From assembly GCF_016741875.1 (NCBI RefSeq), contig NZ_JAERRF010000033.1, positions 30,022 through 94,021 on the forward strand: 64,000 nucleotides of DNA, in the 5' to 3' direction. A model generated the notes under the pieces. It was not told the DNA's origin. It saw nothing but the letters and a program-made list of their open reading frames with translations, and made no database searches. Every line of letters begins with the position of its first letter. Position 1 is the stretch's first letter. The translations under genes and the position numbers were made by a program. Shown here piece by piece: positions 33,208 to 42,485 of the stretch. The stretch comes from Streptomyces coffeae. GTDB taxonomy: Bacteria; Actinomycetota; Actinomycetes; Streptomycetales; Streptomycetaceae.

Positions 33208-34443
33208 CTAACGCTCTACGCGCTTCAGGCCGCGCACGGCCGGGATTGCCAGCAGCAGGGTGCAGGCGACGAGCGCCATGGACGCGGACACGCACAGCAG
33301 CGGCACCGTCCCCGCGACAACCGCGAGCGGCCCCGCCGCCGCCTGCCCGACTGGCTTCATCACCAGCGAGCCGGCCGCGTCGTACGCGTGCACCCTGCCG
33401 AGGACGTCCTGCGGGATGTGCGTCTGCACGCTCGTGTGGAACATGACGATCCAGAACGCCATGCCCACGCCGCTCACCCCGTAGCACCCGGCGATGAGCG
33501 GTGTGGGAAGGCCGAGAGCGACCCCTAACGGCATGAGCGCCCACAGGATCATGGAGAGGGCGCCAGCCCGGAGCGGATACCGCGGGCGGAGCCTGATCGC
33601 GACAATCCCGCCCAGCACACTTCCCGCCCCGAGGGACGACATGACCAAGCCGAACGTCGATGCTCCGTACTCGGTGACCAGCGTACTGTTGCCGAGGGTC
33701 ATGGTGGGGCCGGCGCCAGCCAGCTGCCAGAGCATGAAGACGATGATGACACTCCACAGCCAGGTCCTGGCCCGGAACTCCCGCCAACCCTCGACGAGAT
33801 CGGCCCGGAACGACGATACGCCGCCCCGCCCGGCCGGGCCCATCGGGACCGAGCGGAGCAGGAGTAGGCAGGCGCCGCTGACTCCATAGGTCAAGGCGTC
33901 GAGGGCGACCACCGTTGCCGGTGAGGAAACCACCAGCAGCAGGCCGGCGAGCGACGGGCCAATCACGGCCGTAACGGACTCCGAGATGCGGAGGGTGGCG
34001 TTCGCCTTCAGTACGTCCTGGGCTATGCGTGGGGTGATGCTGGCGACTCCCGGCTGGAAGATTGCGCTACCGGCCCCGACCAGGGCCAGCAGCACCAGGA
34101 TCTGCCACAGCTGCGGCGTACCTAGCAGGAACAGCAGCGCGAGCACCGCCTGAAAGCACAGCCGGGCTGTGTCCGAGACGACCATCAGCCGCCGGGCGCC
34201 GAAGCGGTCGGACAGCACCCCGCCAAAGATGATCAGGGCTGCGAACGGCGCTACGAGCGCGGCCAGCGCGTAGCCCACCCCACTCGTCCCGTATCCCGCC
34301 CGGATCACGGCGGCCGTGATCGTGACGGGGAGCATCGCGTCGCCCAGCAGAGACGTGGTGCGGGCGGTGAAGAACAGCCGGAAGTCTGCTGTCCACAGCG
34401 GCGGATCAGACGAGGTCTTCTTGACTTGCAGGTCACGGGCCAT
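33208..34443 (-). CDS. MFS transporter (MFS_3 type, drug efflux-like)
   Basis: A 411-residue major facilitator with 11-12 predicted membrane helices. The conserved loop 2-3 motif appears as GVLSDRFGARRLMVVSD, and loop 10-11 has PQDVLGRVHAYDAAG, typical of actinobacterial MFS_3 exporters. I take Met at 34443 as start; no ribosome site is obvious and an upstream GTG is possible. It is followed on the same strand by nothing but IS debris. It may export a toxic compound; substrate unknown. The adjacent MocR gene is on the same strand, 140 bp upstream. Confidence 0.88.
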   Translation of the reverse strand: MARDLQVKKTSSDPPLWTADFRLFFTARTTSLLGDAMLPVTITAAVIRAGYGTSGVGYALAALVAPFAALIIFGGVLSDRFGARRLMVVSDTARLCFQAVLALLFLLGTPQLWQILVLLALVGAGSAIFQPGVASITPRIAQDVLKANATLRISESVTAVIGPSLAGLLLVVSSPATVVALDALTYGVSGACLLLLRSVPMGPAGRGGVSSFRADLVEGWREFRARTWLWSVIIVFMLWQLAGAGPTMTLGNSTLVTEYGASTFGLVMSSLGAGSVLGGIVAIRLRPRYPLRAGALSMILWALMPLGVALGLPTPLIAGCYGVSGVGMAFWIVMFHTSVQTHIPQDVLGRVHAYDAAGSLVMKPVGQAAAGPLAVVAGTVPLLCVSASMALVACTLLLAIPAVRGLKRVER

Positions 34444-34584
34444 GTCCGAGCCAGCCACCGCACACCGTCCCACGTATACCGTTGATCCCGACCAGGGCGA
34501 CACTTTCCTGCCTCGGAGGTCCCTCGGTCAACGGAATATGTTCGACAAGCTCAGCACGTACGCGCGTTTGAAGACGGGCCCTGG

Positions 34585-36027
34585 CTAGGACGGCCGCATC
34601 AGGCGGTGCAGGCCCGGCTCGATGTCCGGGGCGCTGATCGAGCCGTAGCCGAAGACGAAGCCTGGGCGCGCGGAGCGTTTCCTGGTGATCTCCGCAAGGG
34701 TGTGGACCGCCAAGCCGGACGCCCGGGCCCGGTCGGCGCGGTCCGCGAGGGCTTCGGGATCGGCGAGGCCGCCCCGGGTGACCGCGGTCACGTGCAGACC
34801 CGCGGCGGACGGCACCAGCTCGGCAAGGTCCGCGAACTGGCCGGTGAGCGCACGGGTGATGGTCTCGTGCCGGGTCGCGTACGTGTGCCGCATCCGGCGG
34901 ATGTGCCGGGCGAGCAGCCCGTCGTCGATGAAGCGGGCGAGCGCCGCCTGCGTCGGGACCGGTGTATGCCAGTCGGCGGTGTACTTGGCGCTGCGGAGGG
35001 CCGTACGCAGCGGGGCCGGCGCCACCAGGAAGCCGATGCGCAGGGAGGGCAGCATCACCTTCGAGAACGACCCTACGTAGATGACGTGTCCGGCCCGGTC
35101 GAGGCTCTGCAGGGTCTCAACCGGCCGTCCGCCGAACCGGAATTCGCTGTCGTAGTCGTCCTCGATCACCGCCGCCCCGTGCCGCTGTGCCCACTTCAGC
35201 AGCGCCGTTCTGCGCCGCAGGGACATCGGCATGCCGAGCGGAAACTGGTGGGCGGGAGTGACATACACGGCGCGGGTGTCCGGCGGGATGGCGTCCACCA
35301 GCAGGCCCTCAGCGTCCACCGGTACGCCCGTGACCTCGGCACCCTGCGACCGGAACAGCAGCCGGGCCGGCGGGTAGCCGGGCTCTTCGACGGCCACCCG
35401 GTCGCCCGGTTCGAGCAGCACCCGACCGATGAGGTCGAGGGCTTGCTGCGTACCGTTGGTCACCAGCACGTCGCCCGGGCCGGTCCGGACCGCGCGGGAG
35501 AGCCCGATGTGCCGGGCGAGCGCGACCCGCAGCCCGGCATGGCCGGCCGGATCGCCGTATCCGACCGCCCCGGCCGCTGAGAGGCGCAGTTCCCGGGCAA
35601 CCAGGGGACGCCAGACGTCGTACGGGAAGAGCCGGGCATCCGGCAGGCCCGCCCGGAAGTCGTATGCCGCTGTGGTCGGCCCCGCTGCCTGCGGGCCAGC
35701 CCATGGGGACAGGCTCGCCCACATGGCGCGCGGGCGCAGTCCCGAGCCGGTGGAGTCGGTGGTGGTCGCGGCGTCCTGCGTGGGCAGGTCCGTCGTTCGC
35801 ACGTAAGTCCCGGAGCCGACCCGGCTGTCCGCGTAGCCCTCGGCGACGAGCCGTTCGTAGGCGACGCCGACGGTGTTGCGGGCCACCGCGAGGCGGTGTG
35901 CCAGCTCCCGGGTCGGGGGCAGCGGATCGCCGTGGCGCAGCAGCCCGTCGTGGATCGCGGTGCGCAGCTGGCGGTAGATCTGGCCGGACAGGTCGCGGCG
36001 CCCGTCGAGCCTGACGTGCACGTCCAT
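34585..36027 (-). CDS. MocR-type (GntR-aminotransferase) transcriptional regulator
   Basis: 480 residues. The GntR winged HTH is at about 10-75 (LSGQIYRQLRTAIHDGLLRH, ELAHRLAVARNTVGVAYERL). A linker of ~45 residues joins a fold-type I aminotransferase domain (about 120-478) with the PLP lysine in GSFSKVMLPSLRIG, the ring-stacking/phosphate residues in TNGTQQALD and the Asp of VIEDDYDSEF. MocR/PdxR proteins sense PLP or amino compounds rather than catalysing transamination. The gene is divergent from the TIGR03086 gene, with direct repeats in between. Confidence 0.93.
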   Translation of the reverse strand: MDVHVRLDGRRDLSGQIYRQLRTAIHDGLLRHGDPLPPTRELAHRLAVARNTVGVAYERLVAEGYADSRVGSGTYVRTTDLPTQDAATTTDSTGSGLRPRAMWASLSPWAGPQAAGPTTAAYDFRAGLPDARLFPYDVWRPLVARELRLSAAGAVGYGDPAGHAGLRVALARHIGLSRAVRTGPGDVLVTNGTQQALDLIGRVLLEPGDRVAVEEPGYPPARLLFRSQGAEVTGVPVDAEGLLVDAIPPDTRAVYVTPAHQFPLGMPMSLRRRTALLKWAQRHGAAVIEDDYDSEFRFGGRPVETLQSLDRAGHVIYVGSFSKVMLPSLRIGFLVAPAPLRTALRSAKYTADWHTPVPTQAALARFIDDGLLARHIRRMRHTYATRHETITRALTGQFADLAELVPSAAGLHVTAVTRGGLADPEALADRADRARASGLAVHTLAEITRKRSARPGFVFGYGSISAPDIEPGLHRLMRPS

Positions 36028-36075
36028 CGTGGCTCCCGGCTTTCTGCTCGGCTGTTGATGGCTTTCGGCCCGGCA

Positions 36076-36104
36076 ATTGGATCAATCATTCGGCAGCTTA
36101 TTGG
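36076..36104. promoter_or_regulatory. Possible MocR operator (direct repeats)
   Basis: Two ATTGG direct repeats (36076-36080 and 36100-36104), 24 bp apart, lie in the 116-bp gap between mocR and the divergent gene. MocR proteins usually bind direct repeats. The motif is short, so this is tentative. Confidence 0.35.
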
Positions 36105-36143
36105 CTCTGGAACTGAGCCGCTGTGTGATCTTACGCTCCGGTC

Positions 36144-36737
36144 ATGGACATACAACGGCTCGACCGCCAGGCACTGTCGCTCACCGGGGCGGTGGTTTCC
36201 CGGGTGAAGACCGACCACATGAGGCTGGCGACGCCTTGCGCGGACTGGACCATGTACGGCCTGCTCCGCCATCTGATCAGCCAGAACGAGGGGTTCGCCG
36301 CCTCCGCCCGCGGCATGGGCGAGCCGTGGTCGGTATGGCGCGACGGCGACATCGGCAACGACCCGGCCGGAGCGTACGAGGCGTCGGCGGACGAGGTCAC
36401 CACGGCGTTCGCGGAAGACGACGTGCTGGAGCGCCGGTTCGCGCTGCCGGAGGTGGGCGAGGGCTTCGGTGTTCCCGGGCGGATCGCGATCGGCTTCCAC
36501 CTGATCGACTACGTGGTGCATGCCTGGGACGTCGCGGTGACGATCGGCGCCCCCTGGGAGCCCTCCGACGAACTCACCACCGCCGCGCTGCGCATCGCCG
36601 GCCTGGTCCCGGACGAGGGCCGCGGACCCGGCGCCGCGTTCCGTCGGCGCAACGCCGTCCCCGACGACGCCCCACCCGGCCACCGGCTGCTCGCGCTGCT
36701 CGGCCGCGATCCGTCCTGGATGCCGGGGCCATGCTGA
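36144..36737 (+). CDS. TIGR03086 family metal-binding (DinB/MDMPI-like) protein
   Basis: A 197-residue protein of the maleylpyruvate isomerase/DinB-like four-helix family. The typical start MRLATPCADWTMYGLLRHLI (25-45) supplies the first His; IAIGFHLIDYVVHAWDVAV (113-131) supplies the pair of His expected to bind a metal. In this family the chemistry is often mycothiol-dependent, but this subfamily has no proven activity. It is divergent from MocR and overlaps the next gene by 7 bp, so it is probably MocR-controlled. Confidence 0.88.
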   Translation: MDIQRLDRQALSLTGAVVSRVKTDHMRLATPCADWTMYGLLRHLISQNEGFAASARGMGEPWSVWRDGDIGNDPAGAYEASADEVTTAFAEDDVLERRFALPEVGEGFGVPGRIAIGFHLIDYVVHAWDVAVTIGAPWEPSDELTTAALRIAGLVPDEGRGPGAAFRRRNAVPDDAPPGHRLLALLGRDPSWMPGPC

Positions 36738-37210
36738 GGAGCCGTTGGCGCCAAGGCCCGGCCGGTGACTTCCCCGGCGACGGCGCAGCGGCCCAGGGCG
36801 TCAACAGTCGCGTGCGCGAGAGCCGTGACGGTCCACTGATCGTCAGCGTCACCGACTTCACCAGCGACAGTTACCGGGACCTGCCCGGCATCGCCCGGCG
36901 CGGCTTCGCGCTGCGGCGCCATTGGCGGGATCTCGACGGCGCGGTCGGCATGTGGCTATGGGCCGTGCCCTTGGCCCGGCGCTGCGGATCGGTCTCGGTG
37001 TGGGCCGGGCGGCGGGCCCTGGCGGAGTTCGTACGCCTGCCGGAGCATGTCGCGATCATGGATGAGTACCGGGGGAGGGGCACGAGCAGGTCGGCGATCT
37101 GGGAGTACGAGCGCTTTGACGCGGCCCGGATCCGGCGAGAGGCGGAGACATGGCTGATGTCGGACGATCGTTGCCGTGCCGCGCGGGGGGCGGCACGGCA
37201 GCGCGGCTGA
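36731..37210 (+). CDS. Unrecognised protein, possibly ferredoxin-like monooxygenase fold
   Basis: A 159-residue protein starting at an ATG inside the end of the preceding gene (7-bp overlap), suggesting coupling. The first 30 residues are low-complexity. The rest (about 36-145) alternates strands and helices in the manner of a dimeric alpha/beta-barrel or spheroidene-monooxygenase-like protein: PLIVSVTDFTSDSYRDLPGI, MWLWAVPLARRCGSVSVW, LAEFVRLPEHVAIMDEYRGR. I do not assign a family. Could be a small oxygenase or a binding protein working with the TIGR03086 protein. Confidence 0.65.
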   Translation: MLRSRWRQGPAGDFPGDGAAAQGVNSRVRESRDGPLIVSVTDFTSDSYRDLPGIARRGFALRRHWRDLDGAVGMWLWAVPLARRCGSVSVWAGRRALAEFVRLPEHVAIMDEYRGRGTSRSAIWEYERFDAARIRREAETWLMSDDRCRAARGAARQRG

Positions 37211-37433
37211 CAACGGTTTCTTGGCTCAGGATGAAGAGCATGTCCTACGTGGTGAGTTGGCAGTTGTGCTGGGTGTGGGGAGTAGAAGGTGGGGATGGAT
37301 TGTTCCGGATGGCTTGTGGGAGGTCGAGGCCGGGGTGTGTCTCATCAACGGCGGATCTGCTGATCAAGGAGAGACGCCAAGTGAGAGACGGCGATCGAGC
37401 ACGAGTCCGTCGCGGAGCCGGCCGGTGGTGTGA

Positions 37434-37605
37434 TGCCGTCGGCCGAGTCGGACGAACAACTCGTCGCGATGCTGGTCGACCGGGCCCGTAGCGGGGCCCG
37501 CAGCTGACCAAGCGAGTGCTGGAGTCCGCGCTGGAGGGCGAGATCACCGGCCATGTCGACTACGAGAAGCATCCAGCACACCCTCGGGCGGCCAGCGGGA
37601 TGCTC
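37434..37605 (+). mobile_element. IS256-family transposase N-terminal relic
   Basis: Plus frames read DEQLVAMLVDRARSGAR and, after a shift near 37503, LTKRVLESALEGEITGHVDY followed by EKHPA. This is the start of an IS256 (mutator-type) transposase. It breaks off at about 37605 into the HAD gene's 3' end. A stretch before it (37285-37320, IVPDGLWE) may be another IS5 stump. Confidence 0.75.
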
Positions 37606-37648
37606 CTCGCGACCGGACCGGACCTGACCTCGCTGTGCCCGCTGAGTG

Positions 37649-38218
37649 TCAAGGCAACTGTCCCAGCCAGGAGTCAAGAGCCGCATAGTCTCCATCCGTC
37701 AGACCGTGGCGGGGATCGACCCGGTGGAGCAGGGCGTCTGCCGGATGATGGGAAGCGACCCAGGCCCGATCAGTGTCGGTGACCTCGTCGTCGACCCAGG
37801 CGAATGGTCGCCCCGCCGCCCATTCGACAAGAGCGCGGGTCTTCCAGTGCAGTCCGTCGCGTTCGTCCTGGGCATCGACGTCGGTCGGCTCCGGCCAGAT
37901 CACCACTGCCAGCGGCGGCAGACCAATACGGGGCGCGATGCACTCGTTCGCGTCAGCCATCCATGTCGTGGCCCAGACGACCTCGCACGGAAGCGCCGCC
38001 AGCCGGGGCCCATGCTCGGGATTGATCCTGGTCAGGAGCGGATTCGCAGGAGCATCCAGCGGTTCAGTGCCTGTCGGGTAAGTCGGATACGGCTGGGGCG
38101 CCGCACCGAAGGGGATCAGCGGTCCGTCGACATCGAGGAACAGCAGCGGACGCTGCGCAGAGCCAGGCACCGCAGCACGATAGCGACAGATCCCAAGAAG
38201 GGCCGCCTCGATGACCAA
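37649..38218 (-). CDS. HAD-like hydrolase domain protein
   Basis: Up to 189 residues; the ATG at 38218 or, better aligned with homologous starts, a GTG at 38170 (173 residues). Motif I is LLFLDVDGPLIPFG with the two catalytic Asp, motif II is in EVVWATTW, and motif IV is FAWVDDEV. The family resembles the HAD domains of small stand-alone proteins annotated as secreted or RNA-repair-associated, here without signal peptide. Substrate unknown. It lies between an IS256 relic and a non-coding gap, so the context is uninformative. Confidence 0.75.
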   Translation of the reverse strand: MVIEAALLGICRYRAAVPGSAQRPLLFLDVDGPLIPFGAAPQPYPTYPTGTEPLDAPANPLLTRINPEHGPRLAALPCEVVWATTWMADANECIAPRIGLPPLAVVIWPEPTDVDAQDERDGLHWKTRALVEWAAGRPFAWVDDEVTDTDRAWVASHHPADALLHRVDPRHGLTDGDYAALDSWLGQLP

Positions 38219-38602
38219 GGGCCCTTCAGCCAGCGGTGCCGCCTGCTGGCCCGGACGAGATCACACGATCTCCAGAGCTGCTATTTCCCGCGAACATCCA
38301 CCGGGCCCCGGACGGAAACCGGGCCGTCGTCGACTACTTCATGTTCGAAGACCATCGCACGATGTTGGTCTGCTCCGCGCTGGCCCGCTCGTAGAACCGG
38401 CCTCTTGCCGCCGACGACACCGGGTACCCCGGAGGGCCTGTCCATCAAGCATCACCGGGGTGGCGGCGCGGTGCCGGTCATCGCGGCCGTCGCGGCCCGC
38501 CCCTTCGGTCCCTCCCTCGTCAGCGGTCCCCCCTCGGTTCGGGGCAGGGGCATCGTTCCGGCCCCCAGACCCTTCCGTCATGGCCCCAGAAAGCCCCGTG
38601 GT
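38219..38602. other. Region without confident gene
   Basis: A plus-strand frame (about 38272-38394) reads LLFPANIHRAPDGNRAVVDY before a stop and may be the end of a lost gene that I do not recognise. No RNA gene, repeat or promoter is evident. Confidence 0.35.
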
Positions 38603-39343
38603 TCAGCCGGGCATCGCGAGCAGTTGCCAGGGCAGCCGGTGGGGGTCGGCGGAGGGGATGACGACGATCCGGTCGGGGACGGCCTGCGCTTCTCCCGTGC
38701 GCAGGCGGGAGCCGGTGACATGGCGAGCGGTGTTGGAGGTGATGACTCTGCCGTTGGCGCCGAGGAGCACCACCTTGTGGGCACGGGTGCCCAGGGTCCC
38801 GAGGAGGAGAGCTTCCACGGCCGCGATGGAGAGATCGCCGCCCGCGACACTGATGGAGCCCGAAGGGAGGTCGATGGGGATGGCGAGCGTGACAGTGCAC
38901 ACCTCGATGCCGCCGGCATCGACGTAAGGGCCGACGGCGCAGGGCCGGCGGGTCGTGACCGGCAGGCGGAACCACTCGCGCGACTGGTAGTCGTAGAAGC
39001 CGACGGAGTCCGGGTTGAGGGCGTGCGAGATGAACTGCGCCTTGTTGCGTCCGTCGCGGCGCCACCACTCCAGCCACCGCGAGGTGTCACCGAGGCAGTC
39101 GCCCGAGACGGCCACGCCGAGGCTTTCGAAGAGCGTGCCCTCGTGTGCGAGCAGGTCAAGGAGCAGAGGTCGGATGCCCGCCAGCATGGTGCGGTCCAGA
39201 GAGCGCCGCTGTTCCGACGCTTCGGTGGCGATCTCGATGACGCGACGGCGTACGGCGTCGACGTCGGCGAAGGCGGCATCGATGTGGCCGGCGAGCATCT
39301 CGGCCGTGCGCGACAGAAGAGAGTCTCGTTCGTCGTGGCTCAT
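38603..39343 (-). CDS. PDC/Cache-like sensor domain protein
   Basis: A 246-residue cytoplasmic protein. An N-terminal helical part (about 1-55) leads into a PDC (PhoQ/DcuS/CitA) fold: GFYDYQSREWFRLPVTTRRP and CAVGPYVDAGGIEVCTVTLA resemble the ligand-binding core of Cache domains, followed by a second partial domain (KVVLLGANGRVITSN). No membrane helix or output domain is present. It ends the minus-strand cluster with transporter and oxidoreductases, so it may sense the imported compound, perhaps together with the GntR regulator. Start: ATG after GGAG. Confidence 0.8.
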   Translation of the reverse strand: MSHDERDSLLSRTAEMLAGHIDAAFADVDAVRRRVIEIATEASEQRRSLDRTMLAGIRPLLLDLLAHEGTLFESLGVAVSGDCLGDTSRWLEWWRRDGRNKAQFISHALNPDSVGFYDYQSREWFRLPVTTRRPCAVGPYVDAGGIEVCTVTLAIPIDLPSGSISVAGGDLSIAAVEALLLGTLGTRAHKVVLLGANGRVITSNTARHVTGSRLRTGEAQAVPDRIVVIPSADPHRLPWQLLAMPG

Positions 39344-39422
39344 GGACGCTCTCCAAGAGGCAGAAGACCAGTGCGTGCTGGTGGCTGCCCTCGCGCGGCA
39401 CCTGTGTCATCGGGGTGGTCGG

Positions 39423-39456
39423 GACGCTGGGACCGGTGTGACGCTGGGACCGGTGT
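39423..39456. repeat. Tandem duplication of 17 bp upstream of the PDC gene
   Basis: Two identical adjoining copies of GACGCTGGGACCGGTGT (39423-39439 and 39440-39456), 80 bp upstream of the PDC sensor start. They could be direct-repeat operator sites or a simple slippage duplication. Confidence 0.6.
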
Positions 39457-39501
39457 GCTGCGAGTGGGCCACGCCACACACGGAGATTAGCCTACTGCCG
39501 G

Positions 39502-39527
39502 GGGGCGGCAGGATGTCCTGCCGCCCC
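39502..39527 (-). terminator. Strong hairpin after the APC permease gene
   Basis: A perfect 12-bp G/C stem (GGGGCGGCAGGA, 39502-39513, with its complement 39516-39527) lies 24 bp after the permease stop on the minus strand. It should terminate or attenuate before the PDC gene. Confidence 0.65.
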
Positions 39528-39550
39528 GGTGACGGTGTGGAGCGTTCGGC

Positions 39551-41152
39551 CTACGAAGCGGAGCCGTCGGCCCCGACAGGCTGGGTCGTGGCGGACCCGG
39601 CGACGGGGGTGTCGGCGTGGGCGGGTTCCGCCGCCCCGGTCAGGGCGTGTTCGGGCAGGACACCGGTGCGGTGACGGAGCCTGAGCCGGTACATCAGCAG
39701 GCCGATCAGGGTGATGCCGCCGACGAACAGCACTCCGCCCCAGCGCAGGTACCAGTGGTAGGGGGCGGTGGAGTTGTAGACCACGGCGCGGGGCCAGATC
39801 AGATTGACGATCATCGCGGCGCCCCAGAGGACCGCGACGACATTGACGATCACGCCCCAGCGGCCGAGGGAGTACTCACCCTTGGCCGGGTCGCTGACCG
39901 GCTCACCCCCACGCAGCCTGTGGCGCAGCATGGGCGCGGTGACCAGGAGGTAGGAGGCGTAGATCAGGACGATGCCGATGCTGGTGAGGATCGTGAAGAT
40001 CGCGGGTTCCTTGACGTTCACCACAAGCGTGGCGATCGCGAGGACACCAATGGTGACGGCCGCGTTGGTGGGTGTCTTGCGGACGGGATGGACTCGCCCG
40101 AGCCAGGAGCTGAAGGGCAGGTTGTTGTCGCGGGCCATGGCGAAAAGGGTCCGGATGGCGGCGGCCTGGATGGCGAGGGTGCACACGGTGATCGCCACCA
40201 CGATGCAGATGAGGAACGCCTTGCCGAGTGGGCCCCCGAGGAGGGACAGGACGATGTACTGCAGACCGCCGTCGGGGGAGCCCAGTTTGGGATCCCCGAG
40301 GTCGGGTGCGGCGAGGATGCCGAACAACAGCAGCAGGCCGCCCAGGACGAAGGAGGCAGTCACGGCCCGGATGATGGCGCGCGGAGCGGTGCGCTTGGGG
40401 TCGACCGTCTCCTCTCCCAGGGAACTGGCGGTGTCGAAGCCGTACATCACGAACGCGGAGGCGAGCGATGAGACCAGGAAGGCCCCGGCGTAGCCGAGGT
40501 GCCGGCCTTCTCCGAGGCCGTGGGTGTCCAGGAGGACGCCGGGCCCGCGGGTGATGTGCAGGGCGAGCGCGATGACGAGCAGGACGGCGGCGATGAGTTC
40601 GACGAAGACACCGATGCTGTTGACGATGGCGGTGAGCTTGACACCGAAGGCGTTGACGAGCGTGGTGAAGACGACAAGCAGCCCGGCGAGGATGACGCCG
40701 TTGACGGAGAAATCGTAGGTGCCGGTGCCGTCGCCGACGAACTGGAAGCCGTGCCAGATCTGGGGGAGGGTGATCTGATAGGCGAGGGCGACCGCGCCGA
40801 CGGTGCAGATGGAGGAGATGAGCAGAAGCCATCCCGCCAGCCAGGAGGTGGTGGGGGTGGAGAGCTTCTTGGCCCAGTTGTAGACTGATCCGGCGACCGG
40901 GTAGCGGCTGGCCAGCTCGGCGAAACACAGAGCGACCATGACCTGGCCGACGAAGACGAGGGGCCAGGACCAGGCGTAGGCGGGTCCACCGGTGCCGAAG
41001 CCGAAGTAGAAGAGCTGGAAGACACCGGTGAGGATGGAGATGTAGCTGACGCCGGCGGCGAAGCTGGCGAACTTGCCGATGCTGCGGTCGAGGCTGGGGG
41101 CGTATCCGAATTCGGCGACGCCGTCGCCGTCCGGCCTGCGGTGGGAGCTCAT
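39551..41152 (-). CDS. APC superfamily amino acid/amine permease
   Basis: 533 residues with about 12 membrane helices. The family signature is clear: helix 1 FAAGVSYISILTGVFQLFYF, helix 2/3 VFVGQVMVALCFAELASRYP followed by VAGSVYNWAKKL, and the GEE segment SSLGEETVDPKRTAPRAII in loop 6-7. It belongs to the amino-acid/choline/GABA-permease group (BAT1/GabP-like). The start ATG has AGGAG at good spacing. It follows the FAD oxidase gene by 21 bp, so it is in the same operon and probably imports an amine or amino acid that the two dehydrogenases oxidise. Confidence 0.92.
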   Translation of the reverse strand: MSSHRRPDGDGVAEFGYAPSLDRSIGKFASFAAGVSYISILTGVFQLFYFGFGTGGPAYAWSWPLVFVGQVMVALCFAELASRYPVAGSVYNWAKKLSTPTTSWLAGWLLLISSICTVGAVALAYQITLPQIWHGFQFVGDGTGTYDFSVNGVILAGLLVVFTTLVNAFGVKLTAIVNSIGVFVELIAAVLLVIALALHITRGPGVLLDTHGLGEGRHLGYAGAFLVSSLASAFVMYGFDTASSLGEETVDPKRTAPRAIIRAVTASFVLGGLLLLFGILAAPDLGDPKLGSPDGGLQYIVLSLLGGPLGKAFLICIVVAITVCTLAIQAAAIRTLFAMARDNNLPFSSWLGRVHPVRKTPTNAAVTIGVLAIATLVVNVKEPAIFTILTSIGIVLIYASYLLVTAPMLRHRLRGGEPVSDPAKGEYSLGRWGVIVNVVAVLWGAAMIVNLIWPRAVVYNSTAPYHWYLRWGGVLFVGGITLIGLLMYRLRLRHRTGVLPEHALTGAAEPAHADTPVAGSATTQPVGADGSAS

Positions 41153-41173
41153 GGTGTTCTCCTGTCCGAGAGG

Positions 41174-42442
41174 TCAGCCGAAGAGCCGGCGGAGGCTGTC
41201 ATTGAGGAACACACCGTTGGGGTCGTACCTGCGGCGCACACTGACGAAGGCGTCGTACTCCGGGTAGATGCGGCGGACCCGGTCCGGCGTCAGGAAGTGG
41301 ATCTTTCCCCAGTGGGGCCGGGCATCGAAGTCCTCCAGGAGGGCGTCCATGTCCCGCAGGTAGGGCCAGTAATCGGTGCCTGGGGCTCCGGAGACCGACA
41401 GGACGGTGGTGTCACGGCGGTAGAAGGGGGAGATGAAGCCCTCGTCGCCCTTCACCCAGCGCACCTCGAGCGGGTACCGCTGGTCGGTGTGCTGGTGGAG
41501 CAGGAGGTCGCGTACGGCCGTGACCGCGTCCTGGCCCTTCTCGGCGGGGACGTAGTACTCCATCTCATGGAAGGGGATCATGAATCCGCCGGCGTAGACG
41601 CGGTAGGCGCGGTCTCGGCGGGCGCCCTCGGCGGTGACGATCTGGTCGGGCTCCGAGAGCTGGATGGCCTGGTAGCGCTTGGTGTAGCAGCGGTCCACCA
41701 TGGACGTGTCCGCCGGTGTGGGCAGCTCGTAGAGGGCGGCGGACTCGTTGTGCGGGCACCAGATGAACGAGTAGTGGCGGTGATTGGCGATGTTCTCCTG
41801 CCAGCCGGACACCGTCTCCTGCCAGCTCGGATAGGTGATCTGCTCGGCGAGGTGGTAGCGCGGCACGGCCTGTAGTTCGAGCTCGACGATGACACCGAGG
41901 GTGCCGATGGCCACCTGAGCGGCGTGCAGTTCGCGCAGGTTGTCCTCGCCGATCTCGACGATCTCGCCATGACCGGTGACGAGTCTGACCCAGCGCACGG
42001 TGGAGGAGAGGCTTCCCAGCCGGATGCCCGAGCCGTGGGTACCGGTGGCGACGGCGCCGGCGATCGCCTGCTTGTCGATGTCTCCCTGGTTGGCGAGCGA
42101 CAGACCCTTGTCCCACAGGACGTCGCCCAGATCGGTGAGACGGGTTCCGCCGAGCATGCGGACTCGGTGGGTTTCGGTGTCCACACCGGTGACCCCGGTG
42201 AGCGCTTCGGTGTCGATGAGGACACCGCCGGTCTGCACGATCGGTGTGAAGGAGTGGCCCGCGCCGGCGGCCCGCACGGGCAGGCCCTCCCGGATCGCGA
42301 AGCGCACGACGTCGAGGACTTCTTGTTCGTTGCGCGGCCGGACGGTGAAGGCGGGCGAACACGACTGGTTGCCGCCCCAGTTGGTCCATCGTTTCTCGGT
42401 GGCGAACGGAATCGGCGGGGTGGCGTAACGCGAGGTGGGCAC
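41174..42442 (-). CDS. FAD-linked oxidase of the L-gulonolactone/D-arabinonolactone oxidase family
   Basis: 422 residues from a GTG at 42442 with GGAGG 5 nt upstream (the frame is open to 42556). FAD_binding_4 domain: VRPRNEQEVLDVVRFA and the flavin-binding VRAAGAGHSFTPIVQT. The His position equals that of vanillyl-alcohol-oxidase-type enzymes with covalent FAD. GAVATGTHGSG is the second FAD signature. The C-terminal ALO domain ends with HWGKIHFLTPDRVRRIYPEY and RYDPNGVFLN. Such enzymes oxidise aldonolactones, alditols or sugar alcohols with O2. Here it sits between an aldehyde dehydrogenase and a permease, so the substrate may be a different alcohol. Confidence 0.92.
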   Translation of the reverse strand: MPTSRYATPPIPFATEKRWTNWGGNQSCSPAFTVRPRNEQEVLDVVRFAIREGLPVRAAGAGHSFTPIVQTGGVLIDTEALTGVTGVDTETHRVRMLGGTRLTDLGDVLWDKGLSLANQGDIDKQAIAGAVATGTHGSGIRLGSLSSTVRWVRLVTGHGEIVEIGEDNLRELHAAQVAIGTLGVIVELELQAVPRYHLAEQITYPSWQETVSGWQENIANHRHYSFIWCPHNESAALYELPTPADTSMVDRCYTKRYQAIQLSEPDQIVTAEGARRDRAYRVYAGGFMIPFHEMEYYVPAEKGQDAVTAVRDLLLHQHTDQRYPLEVRWVKGDEGFISPFYRRDTTVLSVSGAPGTDYWPYLRDMDALLEDFDARPHWGKIHFLTPDRVRRIYPEYDAFVSVRRRYDPNGVFLNDSLRRLFG

Positions 42443-42485
42443 GGTGACCTCCACGGGATCTGAGGGCGGGCGGGCCGAGCGGCGG

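Noticed and set aside
37646..39490. A 614-codon plus-strand open frame
   Set aside because: It runs opposite the HAD and PDC-sensor genes, which have recognisable motifs; its own translation is Gly/Arg-rich without domains.
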